Positions 34,414 to 43,306 of a DNA stretch of 64,000 bases are shown in pieces. The position numbers and the translations under genes are program-made. The stretch is from the NCBI RefSeq assembly GCF_000373645.1, contig NZ_KB892079.1, positions 62,001 to 126,000 of the forward strand, read 5' to 3'. The stretch's first letter is position 1. Each line of letters starts with the position of its first letter. This DNA comes from Streptomyces sp. ATexAB-D23 (lineage in GTDB: Bacteria > Actinomycetota > Actinomycetes > Streptomycetales > Streptomycetaceae). The notes under the pieces were generated by a model, which saw only the letters and a program-made list of their open reading frames with translations, was not told the DNA's origin and made no database searches.

Positions 34414-35628
34414 CTACAGGTACTGCTTGATCTCCCGCCGGGCCAGCGACCGCTGGTGCACCTCGTCCGGGCCGTCCGCCAGGCGCAGCGTCCGGGCCGA
34501 CGCCCACAGCTCGGCCAGCGGGAAGTCCTGGCCGACCCCGCCCGCGCCGTGCAGCTGCACCGCCTGGTCGAGGATGGCGACGACGGCGCGCGGGGTGGCG
34601 ATCTTGATGGACTGGATCTCGGTGTGCGCGCCCCGGTTGCCGACCGTGTCCATCAGCCAGGCCGTCTTCAGCACCAGCAGCCGCAGCTGTTCGACGGTGA
34701 CCCGGGCGTCCGCGATCCAGTTCTGCACGACGCCCTGCTGGGCGAGCGGCTTGCCGAAGGCGGTACGGGAGACCGCGCGCCGGCACATCAGCTCGATCGC
34801 GCGCTCCGCCATGCCGATGAGCCGCATGCAGTGGTGGATGCGGCCGGGGCCCAGCCGGGCCTGGGCGATGGCGAAGCCGCCGCCCTCCTCGCCGATCAGG
34901 TTCGACGCCGGCACCCGCACGTGGTCGAAGACGACCTCCGCGTGGCCGCCGTGCCAGTGGTCCTCGTAGCCGTACACCTGCATGGCGCGCTTCACTGTGA
35001 GGCCCGGGGTGTCGCGGGGGACGAGGATCTGCGACTGCTGGCGGCGGATGTCCGCGCCGTCCGGGTCGGTCTTGCCCATCACGATGAAGATCGCGCAGTC
35101 CGGGTTCATCGCCCCGGAGATGTACCACTTGCGCCCGTTGATGACGTAGTCACCGCCGTCGCGGGTGATCCGGGTCTCGATGTTGGTCGCGTCCGAGGAG
35201 GCGACCTCCGGCTCCGTCATCGCGAACGCGGAGCGGATCTCGCCGGCCAGCAGCGGTTCCAGCCACCGCTTCTTCTGCTCGTCCGTGCCGAACTCGGCCA
35301 GCACCTCCATGTTCCCGGTGTCCGGCGCGCCGCAGTTCGTCGCGGTCGGCGCCAGGCGCGGGGAGCGGCCCAGGATCTCCGCCAGCGGGGCGTACTGGAG
35401 GTTGGTCAGCCCGGCGCCGTGCCCGGTGCCCGGCAGGAAGAGGTTCCACAGGCCCTGCCTGCGGGCCTCCGCCTTCAGGTCCTCCACCACCTGCGGGGTC
35501 TGCCACGGCGATGCCAGCTCGGCGCGCTGCTCGTCAGCGACCGCCTCGGCCGGGTAGACGTGCTCGTCCATGAAGGCGAGCAGCCGGGCGCGCAGCTCCT
35601 CGGTCCGGGCGTCGAATGCGAAGTCCAT
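34414..35628 (-). CDS. Acyl-CoA dehydrogenase, ACAD10/ACAD11-like
   Basis: A 404-residue flavoenzyme. FAD/substrate motifs: FAMTEPEVASSDATN, YVINGRKWYISGAMNPDC and RTAFGKPLAQQGVVQ; the C-terminus ends RLADGPDEVHQRSLARREIKQY, the pattern of ACAD10/11-type enzymes, in which the catalytic base differs from the EGTSQ type. The TEPEVASSDATN and ISGAMNPDC signatures belong to this subgroup. Starts 8 bases after the kinase gene, so the two form an operon, the bacterial counterpart of the fused kinase-dehydrogenase of animals. There the pair converts 4-hydroxyacyl-CoA through a phospho intermediate. Confidence 0.9.
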   Translation of the reverse strand: MDFAFDARTEELRARLLAFMDEHVYPAEAVADEQRAELASPWQTPQVVEDLKAEARRQGLWNLFLPGTGHGAGLTNLQYAPLAEILGRSPRLAPTATNCGAPDTGNMEVLAEFGTDEQKKRWLEPLLAGEIRSAFAMTEPEVASSDATNIETRITRDGGDYVINGRKWYISGAMNPDCAIFIVMGKTDPDGADIRRQQSQILVPRDTPGLTVKRAMQVYGYEDHWHGGHAEVVFDHVRVPASNLIGEEGGGFAIAQARLGPGRIHHCMRLIGMAERAIELMCRRAVSRTAFGKPLAQQGVVQNWIADARVTVEQLRLLVLKTAWLMDTVGNRGAHTEIQSIKIATPRAVVAILDQAVQLHGAGGVGQDFPLAELWASARTLRLADGPDEVHQRSLARREIKQYL

Positions 35629-35636
35629 GGGGTGGG

Positions 35637-36659
35637 TCAGCCTTCCTGGAGGGTGGTGAGGCCGTGCTCGATGAAGACGGGGACGAGGTCGCCGATGCGG
35701 TCGAAGCCGCTGCCGACGGTCTGGCCCAGGGTGTAGCGGTAGTGGATGCCCTCCAGGATCACGGCGAGCTTGAACCAGGCGAACGCCGTGTACCAGGAGA
35801 TGGCGGAGGTGTCGCGGCCGGACCGGGCGGCGTAGCGCTCGATCAGCTCGGCGGGGGAGGGGTGGCCGGCCGCGCCGCTGGTGGTGGAGACGGGTGACTC
35901 GGGCAGGCCCAGGTCGGAGCTGTACATCACCAGCAGGCCGAGATCGGTCAGCGGGTCGCCGAGCGTCGACATCTCCCAGTCCAGGACGGCCTTGATCTCG
36001 TCGTCGGCGCCGATCAGGGCGTTGTCCAGGCGGTAGTCGCCGTGCACCACGGTGGGCGCGGGGGACACGGGCAGCTCCCGGCCGAGCGCCGCGTGCAGCG
36101 CGTCGATGCCGGGCAGCTCGCGGTTGCGCGAGGCGTCCAGCTGCTTGCCCCAGCGGCGCAGCTGCCGGTCGAGGAAGCCGTCGGGGCGCCCGAAGTCGCC
36201 GAGTCCCACGGAGCGCGGGTCCACGGCGTGCAGTTCCACCAGGGTGTCGACCAGGGCGAGCACCGCGGCCCGGGTGCGCTCGGGACCGAGCGGGGCCAGC
36301 TGCTCCGCCGTGCGGTACGGGGTGCCCTCGACGTACTCCATGACGTAGAACGGCGAGCCGATGACGCTCTCGTCCTCGCACAGCAGCACCGGCTCCGGGA
36401 CCGGGACGGCCGTCGGGTGCAGGGCGCTGATCACCCGGTGCTCGCGCTTCATGTCGTGCGCGGTGGCCAGCACATGCCCCAGCGGCGGCCGGCGGACGAC
36501 CCAGCGGCCGGTGCCGTCGGTGACGACGTACGTCAGGTTCGACCGGCCGCCCTCCACGATCCGGGCGTCGAGCGGTCCGTTCACCAGCCCCGGACGCTCG
36601 CGGTCGAGATGCCCGCGCAACCGGTCGAGGTCGAGACCTGGCGGGTGGACGTGGCTCAT
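35637..36659 (-). CDS. APH/choline-kinase-fold phosphotransferase (ACAD10/11 kinase-like)
   Basis: A 340-residue kinase. Nucleotide-binding region with GGRSNLTYVV, catalytic loop VVHGDYRLDN (Asp base and Asn metal ligand, about residue 210) and metal motif VLDWEMSTLGDPLTDLG. The WEMSTLGDPL segment and the tail AWFKLAVILEGIHYRY are typical of the kinase domain paired with acyl-CoA dehydrogenase in ACAD10/11. Predicted to phosphorylate the hydroxyl of a hydroxyacyl-CoA rather than an antibiotic. GGAGG precedes the ATG. Its promoter carries the reverse complement of the 30102-30117 operator. Confidence 0.88.
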   Translation of the reverse strand: MSHVHPPGLDLDRLRGHLDRERPGLVNGPLDARIVEGGRSNLTYVVTDGTGRWVVRRPPLGHVLATAHDMKREHRVISALHPTAVPVPEPVLLCEDESVIGSPFYVMEYVEGTPYRTAEQLAPLGPERTRAAVLALVDTLVELHAVDPRSVGLGDFGRPDGFLDRQLRRWGKQLDASRNRELPGIDALHAALGRELPVSPAPTVVHGDYRLDNALIGADDEIKAVLDWEMSTLGDPLTDLGLLVMYSSDLGLPESPVSTTSGAAGHPSPAELIERYAARSGRDTSAISWYTAFAWFKLAVILEGIHYRYTLGQTVGSGFDRIGDLVPVFIEHGLTTLQEG

Positions 36660-36704
36660 CGTGCGTACCTCCGGACTGGGTGAACGGTCGGTCTTATGAT
36701 GCCG

Positions 36705-36720
36705 ACCAGTCGGTATGTCG
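36705..36720. promoter_or_regulatory. Operator-like site (reverse of CGACATACCGACTGGT) upstream of kinase gene
   Basis: Sixteen bases, exact inverted copy of 30102-30117, extended here to the near-perfect dyad CCGACCAGTCGG. A second related half site, ACGGTCGGTC, lies at 36684-36693. Confidence 0.65.
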
Positions 36721-36801
36721 TCCAGTGAACTCCCGTAACCGGATGCGCGAACTCCGGTCGCCGCGGCTGACGCGCCTCTGGTGCTCGATCGCGTCCCTGA
36801 A

Positions 36802-36807
36802 TAGAGT
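36802..36807 (+). promoter_or_regulatory. Candidate -10 (TAGAGT) for leaderless glucarate dehydratase transcript
   Basis: TAGAGT, six bases, then the ATG at 36814; no ribosome-binding site. Confidence 0.45.
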
Positions 36808-36813
36808 TCACGT

Positions 36814-38118
36814 ATGGATACGACGTTGCTGATCGACGAAGTCCGGCTCACCCCGATCCTGATAGCCGACCCGCCCCTCCTCAACACCCAGGGCGTCCAT
36901 CAGCCGTACACCCCCAGGCTGGTCGTGGAGGTCGTCACCCGGGGCGGGGTGACCGGCGTCGGGGAGACCTACGGCGACGGCACCTACCTCGCGCTCGCGG
37001 CCCCCCTCGCCGCGGCCCTGCGCGGACGGCCGGTCAGCGATGTGAACGGGCTGTTCGCCCTGGCCGACGAGGTGTGCGGAGATTCACGGGCGGCCGGCGA
37101 GCGGGCCGCCGGCGAGCGGGTGGACGCGGGCGGGCTGCGCGGCGTCCAGACCTCCGACAAGCTCCGCCTCTCGGTGGTCTCCGGCTTCGAGGTGGCCTGC
37201 CTGGACGCGCTCGGCAAGACCCTCGGCCTGCCGGTGCACGCGCTGCTCGGCGGCAAGGTCCGCGACCGCGTCGAGTACAGCGCGTACCTCTTCTACCGCT
37301 GGGCCGCCCACCCGGACGGCGGCGAGCGCGACGACTGGGGCGCGGCCCTCGACCCGGCCGGAGTCGTCGCCCAGGCCCGGCGCTTCGCCCGCGCGTACGG
37401 CTTCTCCTCCTTCAAGCTCAAGGGCGGCGTCTTCCCGCCCGACCAGGAGATCGCGGCCGTCCGCGCGCTCGCCGAGGCGTTCCCCGGCCGGCCGCTGCGC
37501 CTGGACCCCAACGGCGCCTGGTCCGTGGAGACCTCGCTGTACGTCGCCGAGCAGCTGAAGGGCGTACTGGAATACCTGGAGGACCCGGCGAGCGGCACCG
37601 GGCCGATGGCCGCCGTCGCGGCGGGCACCGACGTGCCGCTGGCCACGAACATGTGCGTCACGACCCTCGCCGAGATCCCGGAGGCGTTCGCGCGGGACGC
37701 CGTACAGGTCGTCCTCTCCGACCACCACTACTGGGGCGGGCTGCACCGCACCCGTGAGCTGGCCGGGATCTGCCGCACCTTCGGCGTCGGGCTCTCGATG
37801 CACTCCAACACCCATCTCGGGATCAGCCTCGCCGCCATGACGCACGTCGCGGCCACCGTCCCCAACCTCGACTACGCCTGCGACAGCCACTACCCCTGGC
37901 AGAGCGAGGACGTCATCACCACCCGCCATGTCTTCGAGGACGGCCACCTCACCGTCCGCGACGCCCCCGGCCTCGGTGTCGAACTCGACCGGGACCGGCT
38001 GGCCGCGCTGCACCGCCGCTGGCTCGACGACGACGGCACGATGCGCGAGCGCGACGACGCCGCCGCCATGCGCAGGGCCGAGCCGGGGTGGGCCAGGCCG
38101 CCGATCCCGCGCTGGTGA
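36814..38118 (+). CDS. Glucarate dehydratase (enolase superfamily)
   Basis: A 434-residue enzyme of the GlucD subgroup, dehydrating D-glucarate (and often L-idarate) to 5-keto-4-deoxyglucarate. The KxK base motif is FKLKGG near residue 205; Mg ligands lie in LRLDPNGAW, EYLEDP and LATNMCV; the His-Asp dyad region is VLSDHHYWGG and SMHSNTHLGIS. The insertion RAAGERAAGERVDAGG near residues 92-107 is a low-complexity repeat. No transporter, aldolase or regulator for aldarates is adjacent, so the pathway must be completed elsewhere. Probably leaderless. Confidence 0.92.
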   Translation: MDTTLLIDEVRLTPILIADPPLLNTQGVHQPYTPRLVVEVVTRGGVTGVGETYGDGTYLALAAPLAAALRGRPVSDVNGLFALADEVCGDSRAAGERAAGERVDAGGLRGVQTSDKLRLSVVSGFEVACLDALGKTLGLPVHALLGGKVRDRVEYSAYLFYRWAAHPDGGERDDWGAALDPAGVVAQARRFARAYGFSSFKLKGGVFPPDQEIAAVRALAEAFPGRPLRLDPNGAWSVETSLYVAEQLKGVLEYLEDPASGTGPMAAVAAGTDVPLATNMCVTTLAEIPEAFARDAVQVVLSDHHYWGGLHRTRELAGICRTFGVGLSMHSNTHLGISLAAMTHVAATVPNLDYACDSHYPWQSEDVITTRHVFEDGHLTVRDAPGLGVELDRDRLAALHRRWLDDDGTMRERDDAAAMRRAEPGWARPPIPRW

Positions 38119-38167
38119 CGGCCCCGGCTGAGTTGCGGACGCCCCGGCCCGCCTTGAGGGTCGAACC

Positions 38168-39112
38168 ATGAAGGCGATCAGCTACAGCAGCTTCGGCGAT
38201 GCCGGCGTCCTGGAGTACGGAGAGCGGCCCGACCCCAAGGTCGGCCCCGACACCGTCCTGGTGAAGGTGCGGGCCGCCGCGGTCAACCCGGTCGACCGGC
38301 AGGCCAGGGAAGGCAACCTGGACGGTCTCCTCGACACCGTCTTTCCGGTCATCCCCGGCTGGGACGTCTCCGGGGTCGTCGTGCAGCCCGGGGCCGCCGT
38401 GGACGAGTTCGCGGTCGGTGACGAGGTCATCGGCTATGTGCGGGAGGACTTCCTGAGCCGGGGGACCTTCGCCGAATACGTCGCGGCGCCCGTGCGCACC
38501 CTCGCCCGCAAACCGCTGAGCCTCAGCTTCGAGGAGGCGGCCGGCCTGCCCCTGGCCGGTCTCACCGCCTACCAGGTGCTCCACCGCACCCTGCGCGTCC
38601 GCGAGGGCGACACCGTCCTCGTCCACGCGGCGGCCGGCGGCGTCGGCTCGCTCGCCGTACAGCTGGCCCGGCACGCCGGCTGCCGGGTCATCGGGACCGC
38701 CAGTGAACGCAACCACGAGCACCTGCGCACCCTCGGCGCACAACCCGTGGAGTACGGCGACGGGCTCGCGGAGCGGTTGCGGGCCCTGGCACCCGACGGG
38801 ATCGACGCCGCGTTCGACACCGTGGGCGGCGAGGCCCTGCGCGTATCCGCCGAGACGCTCGCCCCCGACGGACGGCTGGCCTCGATCGTGGACACCGAGG
38901 TGTTCTCCTACGGCGGCCGGTACGCGTTCGTCCGGCCCGACGCCCAGGACCTGGCACACCTGGCGGAGCTGGCCGAACAGGGCATCGTCTCGGTCCACGT
39001 CGACCGGGTCTTCCCGCTGGCCGAGACGGCCGAGGCCCACCGGCTGAATGCCGAGGGGCGCACCCGCGGAAAGATCGTCGTCACCGTGGACTGGGACACG
39101 CCGGAAGGCTGA
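38168..39112 (+). CDS. Zinc-independent quinone oxidoreductase-like MDR protein
   Basis: A 314-residue NADPH-dependent medium-chain reductase of the quinone oxidoreductase group. VNPVDRQAREG near residue 41 replaces the catalytic zinc ligands, and the cofactor loop is VHAAAGGVGSLAVQLA (about residues 157-170). No structural-zinc cysteines. Likely reduces a quinone or activated enone. ATG at 38168 follows the glucarate dehydratase by 49 bases; whether they share a transcript is open. Confidence 0.9.
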   Translation: MKAISYSSFGDAGVLEYGERPDPKVGPDTVLVKVRAAAVNPVDRQAREGNLDGLLDTVFPVIPGWDVSGVVVQPGAAVDEFAVGDEVIGYVREDFLSRGTFAEYVAAPVRTLARKPLSLSFEEAAGLPLAGLTAYQVLHRTLRVREGDTVLVHAAAGGVGSLAVQLARHAGCRVIGTASERNHEHLRTLGAQPVEYGDGLAERLRALAPDGIDAAFDTVGGEALRVSAETLAPDGRLASIVDTEVFSYGGRYAFVRPDAQDLAHLAELAEQGIVSVHVDRVFPLAETAEAHRLNAEGRTRGKIVVTVDWDTPEG

Positions 39113-39131
39113 CCGCCCCGCCGGCCGCCCG

Positions 39132-39443
39132 TCAGAACAGCGTGGCCGCCGCGAACACCGCCAGCGCGATCGTGCAGGCGGCGGCCGTCACCGCGCCCGC
39201 GGCCTCCAGCGGGCGCGGCCGTGCGCCGCTCATGGCCTGCACCCGGCGGTTGGCGACCCACAGGAACCCCAGCCAGGCCGGCACACTCAGCGCCAGGGCG
39301 AGAATCCCGGCGCCCGTCGCTCCGCCGTGCAGCGCCTGCTTGCCGGCCAGCAGCGCCGCCACCGTGCAGGACAGCGTCGTACGCCGCCACGCCAGCCGGG
39401 TCCGCTCCGGCTGGAGACCCGGGTCGCGCTCCCCGGCGGTCAC
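39132..39443 (-). CDS. DUF202 small membrane protein
   Basis: A 103-residue membrane protein with three hydrophobic segments. The DUF202 signature is the N-terminal LQPERTRLAWRRTTLS. GTG at 39443 overlaps the stop of the preceding DUF202 gene, so the pair is translationally coupled and may form a heteromer. Function of the family is unknown. Confidence 0.85.
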   Translation of the reverse strand: MTAGERDPGLQPERTRLAWRRTTLSCTVAALLAGKQALHGGATGAGILALALSVPAWLGFLWVANRRVQAMSGARPRPLEAAGAVTAAACTIALAVFAAATLF

Positions 39444-39835
39444 CGGCCCTCCCAGCCGAAGAGGACCACCACCACCATCGCCACCGCCACCACCGCGACC
39501 GCGAGGCTCAGCAGCGTCGGGAACCGGGAGACCGGCAGATCCTCGCCGCGCCGCATCGCCCGCTCGCACCGTACCCAGTGGTTGACGGCCCGCAGCGCAC
39601 ACAGCACCCCGGCCGCCAGCAGGGCCAGCGCCAGGCCGGCGCGCACCCCCCAGGACAGCCCCGGCAGGAACTGGTCGACCGCGAAACCCCCGCCGATCAG
39701 CGCCAGAGCCGTCCGTATCCAGGCGAGGAAGGTCCGCTCGTTGGCGAGCGAGAAGCGGTAGTCGGGGGTGTCGCCCTCGTCGCGGATGCGCTGCGGTGCG
39801 AACCACAGCCGCAGACTCTGTACGAATTCGTTCAC
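39440..39835 (-). CDS. YidH/DUF202 family membrane protein
   Basis: A 131-residue membrane protein with three hydrophobic segments (about residues 41-52, 64-82, 106-128). The family mark is FSLANERTFLAWIRTALALIGGG. Begins the two-gene DUF202 unit. The N-terminus MNEFVQSLRLWFAPQ is basic and cytoplasmic. Physiological role unknown. Confidence 0.88.
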   Translation of the reverse strand: MNEFVQSLRLWFAPQRIRDEGDTPDYRFSLANERTFLAWIRTALALIGGGFAVDQFLPGLSWGVRAGLALALLAAGVLCALRAVNHWVRCERAMRRGEDLPVSRFPTLLSLAVAVVAVAMVVVVLFGWEGR

Positions 39836-39878
39836 GAGTGGACCCTATCCGCCAACTTCTCGCACACTCCCGAACCGT

Positions 39879-40397
39879 TCAGGACACCTCCCGCTCCCGG
39901 AACGCCCGCAGCCGCCGGTAGCAGTCGAGGCCGTCCGGCACCCACAGCCAGTCGTCGAGCCGCCCCTCCAGCTCCTCCTCGTCCAGGAAGGTGTGCCAGG
40001 CGACCTCCTCCACCTGCGGCCGCACCGGCAGCTCGCACCGGACCCGGTAGACGGACGACCACCAGGTGTGCCGGCCGCCCTCGTAGAGGAACTTGAACAG
40101 CGGCTCCGGGCGGGGCAGCCCCGAGACGCCCAGCTCCTCCTCGGCCTCCCGCAGTGCCGCCTCGTCGTAGCTCTCCCCGGCGCCGACCACCCCGCCGACG
40201 AACATGTCGTAGTGGGAGGGGAAGACCAGCTTGGTGGCGGTCCTGCGGTGCACGAAGATCCGGCCTTCGGCGTCCCGGGCCTCGATGAAGACGCACCGGT
40301 GGCGCAGCCCCCGGGCCGTCGCCTCGCCGCGCGGGGCCCGCCCCACGACCACGTCGTTCTCGTCGACGATGTCCAGGATCTCGTCAGAAGGTGTCAT
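39879..40397 (-). CDS. NUDIX hydrolase
   Basis: A 172-residue cytosolic hydrolase of nucleoside-diphosphate-linked compounds. The Nudix box GGVVGAGESYDEAALREAEEELGV (about residues 70-93) is complete. The N-terminal part DEILDIVDENDVVVGRAPRGEATARGLRH is of the IPP isomerase-like/YfcD group, as is the VFIEARDAEGRIFVHRRT strand. The start may be ATG 40397 or one three codons upstream at 40406. It stands between the DUF202 pair and a DMT transporter on the same strand. Confidence 0.9.
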   Translation of the reverse strand: MTPSDEILDIVDENDVVVGRAPRGEATARGLRHRCVFIEARDAEGRIFVHRRTATKLVFPSHYDMFVGGVVGAGESYDEAALREAEEELGVSGLPRPEPLFKFLYEGGRHTWWSSVYRVRCELPVRPQVEEVAWHTFLDEEELEGRLDDWLWVPDGLDCYRRLRAFREREVS

Positions 40398-40444
40398 GCC
40401 CGCCATCCAACCGCAGACCCCCGGCGCCCCTGCGCCCCGTCCGC

Positions 40445-41338
40445 TCAGCGCGGCTGGAGGCTCTGCGAGCGGCGCCCGCCCACCGGCCCCTCGGGCATCG
40501 CCGGATGCAGCCCCAGCAGCACGATCCCGGTCACGATCGCCGCGAGCCCCACGGCCTGCCAGGCCAGCGCGCCCGTATCGGTCCGCACCTGGTCGCCCAT
40601 GAACCCGATCCCGCAGGCGATCCCGGCCAGCGGCTGGGCCGCCGTCAGAGCGGGCAGCGACATCCGCAGCGGGCCCGTCTCGAACGCGCTCTGCACCAGC
40701 AACAGCCCCGTCACCCCGAGCACGATCACCGCGTAGGGCTGCCAGGCCGTCACCAGGCCGGCCCAGCCCGCGTCCGACAGACGCTGCCCGCTGACCCGGG
40801 TCAGCGCGTCCTGGAGTCCGTAGAGCAGTCCGGCCGCCACCGCGAGCAGCGCGGGGGAAGCGGTGGACCGGGCGCGCTTGGCGAAGGCGGTGAGCAGCAG
40901 GGCCAGGCCCGCCACCACACCCACCACCAGCCAGTGTCGCAGGGGGCTGGACACCGCCTGGCCGCCCCTCGGCTCGCCCGCCAGCAGGAACGCGGCGACC
41001 CCGCCGGCCAGCAGCCAGAGCCCCGCCCAGCCCTGCCGGCCCAGCCGCTGGCCGGTGCGGTGCCGGGACAGGGTCATCGCGAAGAGCAGATTGGTGGCCA
41101 GGAGCGGTTCCACGAGGGAGACCTCGCCCTTGCCCAGGGCCAGGGCGCCCAGCACCATGCCGCAGACCATCAGACCGATACCGGCCAGCCAGCTGCGCAC
41201 CTTCATCAGGTCGAGCAGCAGCCGGAACGTCAGGTAGTCGCGCTTGGGCGCGTGGGCGGCGGCGGCCTGCTGGAGCACGAAGCCGAAGCCCAGGCAGCAG
41301 GCGGCAGCCACGGCGAGCACGAGGACCAGCACCGACAC
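40445..41338 (-). CDS. DMT-superfamily membrane transporter (EamA/NIPA-like)
   Basis: A 297-residue permease with about nine hydrophobic segments and two internal repeats. Features typical of this actinobacterial group are the N-terminal GFVLQQAAAAHAPKRDYLTFRLL and GEVSLVEPLLATNLLFAM, as in NIPA-like magnesium transporter-related proteins. The GTG at 41338, with GGAG nine bases upstream, is preferred; the frame runs further without a membrane segment. Substrate unknown. Confidence 0.82.
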   Translation of the reverse strand: MSVLVLVLAVAAACCLGFGFVLQQAAAAHAPKRDYLTFRLLLDLMKVRSWLAGIGLMVCGMVLGALALGKGEVSLVEPLLATNLLFAMTLSRHRTGQRLGRQGWAGLWLLAGGVAAFLLAGEPRGGQAVSSPLRHWLVVGVVAGLALLLTAFAKRARSTASPALLAVAAGLLYGLQDALTRVSGQRLSDAGWAGLVTAWQPYAVIVLGVTGLLLVQSAFETGPLRMSLPALTAAQPLAGIACGIGFMGDQVRTDTGALAWQAVGLAAIVTGIVLLGLHPAMPEGPVGGRRSQSLQPR

Positions 41339-41528
41339 GCTTCTCCACCCCACGTCAGGCCGGAAGAGGGTGATGTGGTTCGACGATAGCGCCTGGATAC
41401 GGCCGGTGCGGCGGCAGCGCGGCCGACCGGGGCGGTTGACGCGGGGACGGGCGGTGCCCAAGATCTGACGCACGAGTAACTTCGGTGGGTCCGGTCACGC
41501 ACCCTCGGCCCCGACAAGGATGGAAGCC

Positions 41529-43184
41529 ATGGCGTACGACGCTGATGTGATCGTGATCGGGGCAGGGCTCGCGGGGCTCGTCGCCACCGCGGAACTCGTG
41601 GACGCGGGGCGTTCGGTCATCCTGCTCGACCAGGAGCCCGAGCAGTCGCTCGGCGGCCAGGCGCACTGGTCCTTCGGCGGCCTCTTCTTCGTCGACTCGC
41701 CCGAACAGCGCCGGCTGCGGATCAAGGACAGCCCGGAACTGGCCCTCCAGGACTGGATGGGCACGGCCGGTTTCGACCGCGAGGAGGACCACTGGCCGCG
41801 CAAGTGGGCCGAGGCGTACGTCGACTTCGCCGCCGGCGAGAAGCGTGCCTGGCTGCGCGCGCAGGGCCTGCGGCTCTTCCCCGTCGTCGGCTGGGCGGAA
41901 CGCGGCGGCTACGACGCGACCGGCCACGGCAACTCCGTCCCCCGCTTCCACATCACCTGGGGCACCGGACCCGGTGTCGTCGCCCCCTTCGAGCGCCGGG
42001 TGCGCGAGGGCGTCGCCAAGGGCCTCGTCACCTTCCGCTTCCGCCACCGCGTCACCGGCCTCGCCCGCACCGGGGGCGCCATCGACACGGTGACCGGCGA
42101 GGTGCTGGAGCCGAGCGCCGCCCCGCGCGGAACCGCCAGCGGCCGGGAGAGCGCCGGCACCTTCGAGCTGCGGGCCCAGGCGGTGATCGTCACCTCCGGC
42201 GGCATCGGCGGCAACCACGACCTCGTACGCGAGCAGTGGCCCGAACGGCTCGGCACCCCGCCGGCCAAGATGCTCTCCGGGGTCCCCGCGCACGTCGACG
42301 GGCTGATGCTCGGCATCGCCGAGGAGGCGGGCGCCCACCACATCAATCGCGACCGGATGTGGCACTACACCGAGGGCATCGAGAACTGGAACCCGATCTG
42401 GGACAAGCACGCCATCCGCATCCTGCCCGGCCCCTCGTCGCTCTGGCTGGACGCGCGCGGCAAGCGGCTGCCCGTCCCCCTCTTCCCCGGCTTCGACACG
42501 CTGGGCACCCTCGAACACATCATGCGCACCGGCCACGAGTACACCTGGTTCGTGCTGGACCGGAAGATCATCGGGAAGGAGTTCGCGCTCTCGGGCTCCG
42601 AGCAGAACCCCGATCTGACCGGCAAGTCCATCCGCGACGTGATCGGGCGGGCCCGCGCGGACGTGCCGGGCCCCGTCCAGGCGTTCATGGACAACGGCGC
42701 GGACTTCGTCGTGGAGAAGGACCTCGGCGCCCTCGTGCGCGGCATGAACGCGCTCACCGGGGACGGACTCATCGACGAGGACGAACTGCGCCGCGAGATC
42801 ACCGCCCGCGACCGGGAGATCGCCAACCCCTTCACCAAGGACCTCCAGGTCACCGCGGTCCGCGGCGCCCGCAGCTACCTCGGCGACCGGCTGATCCGCA
42901 CCGCGGCGCCGCACCGCATCCTCGACCCCGCGGCCGGTCCGCTGATCGCCGTCCGGCTGAACATCCTGACCCGCAAGTCGCTCGGCGGCCTGGAGACGGA
43001 TCTGTCCTCACGCGTCCTGACCGCGGACGGCACCCCGCTCGCCGGGGTGTACGCGGCGGGGGAGGCGGCCGGCTTCGGCGGCGGCGGGGTGCACGGCTAC
43101 CGGTCGCTGGAGGGCACCTTCCTCGGCGGCTGCATATTCTCCGGCCGCGCCGCGGGCCGCGCGGCCGCGAAGGCCGTCGGCTAG
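41529..43184 (+). CDS. FAD-binding dehydrogenase (KsdD/fumarate reductase-like flavoprotein)
   Basis: A 551-residue flavoprotein of the COG3573 type. The dinucleotide loop is VIVIGAGLAGLVATAELVDAG (residues 7-27); a second FAD signature GVYAAGEAAGFGGGGVHGYRSLEGTFLGG lies near residue 500-530. The family is annotated as FAD-binding or 3-ketosteroid-dehydrogenase-like, but steroid activity has not been shown for this group and the classical KsdD Tyr motifs are not evident. ATG 41529 follows AAGGA by ten bases; an ATG at 41520 is possible. A strong hairpin follows the TAG stop. Confidence 0.88.
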   Translation: MAYDADVIVIGAGLAGLVATAELVDAGRSVILLDQEPEQSLGGQAHWSFGGLFFVDSPEQRRLRIKDSPELALQDWMGTAGFDREEDHWPRKWAEAYVDFAAGEKRAWLRAQGLRLFPVVGWAERGGYDATGHGNSVPRFHITWGTGPGVVAPFERRVREGVAKGLVTFRFRHRVTGLARTGGAIDTVTGEVLEPSAAPRGTASGRESAGTFELRAQAVIVTSGGIGGNHDLVREQWPERLGTPPAKMLSGVPAHVDGLMLGIAEEAGAHHINRDRMWHYTEGIENWNPIWDKHAIRILPGPSSLWLDARGKRLPVPLFPGFDTLGTLEHIMRTGHEYTWFVLDRKIIGKEFALSGSEQNPDLTGKSIRDVIGRARADVPGPVQAFMDNGADFVVEKDLGALVRGMNALTGDGLIDEDELRREITARDREIANPFTKDLQVTAVRGARSYLGDRLIRTAAPHRILDPAAGPLIAVRLNILTRKSLGGLETDLSSRVLTADGTPLAGVYAAGEAAGFGGGGVHGYRSLEGTFLGGCIFSGRAAGRAAAKAVG

Positions 43185-43195
43185 GGCCTGTCCGG
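43182..43195 (+). repeat. TAGGGCCTGTCCGG motif overlapping a stop codon (second copy)
   Basis: Identical to 1098-1111 and again starting with a gene's TAG stop. A terminator hairpin begins two bases later, so here the motif may be part of the termination region. Confidence 0.45.
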
Positions 43196-43197
43196 CG

Positions 43198-43223
43198 GCC
43201 CGTTCGCGGGCCTGCGAACGGGC
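43198..43223 (+). terminator. Terminator after FAD dehydrogenase gene
   Basis: GCCCGTTCGC pairs perfectly with GCGAACGGGC (10 bp) around a 6-base loop, 13 bases after the stop. Confidence 0.8.
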
Positions 43224-43306
43224 GTTCCGCGGCCCGCGCGCGTCCGTCCGGTGGGGTTCCTGGCCCCGGACCGTGGTGAGACGCCGGATGCGGGCATGGG
43301 AAGAAG

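Noticed and set aside
35637..36659. Aminoglycoside phosphotransferase (antibiotic resistance)
   Set aside because: The kinase fold is shared, but the WEMSTLGDPL motif and the adjacent ACAD10/11-type dehydrogenase point to acyl-CoA metabolism.
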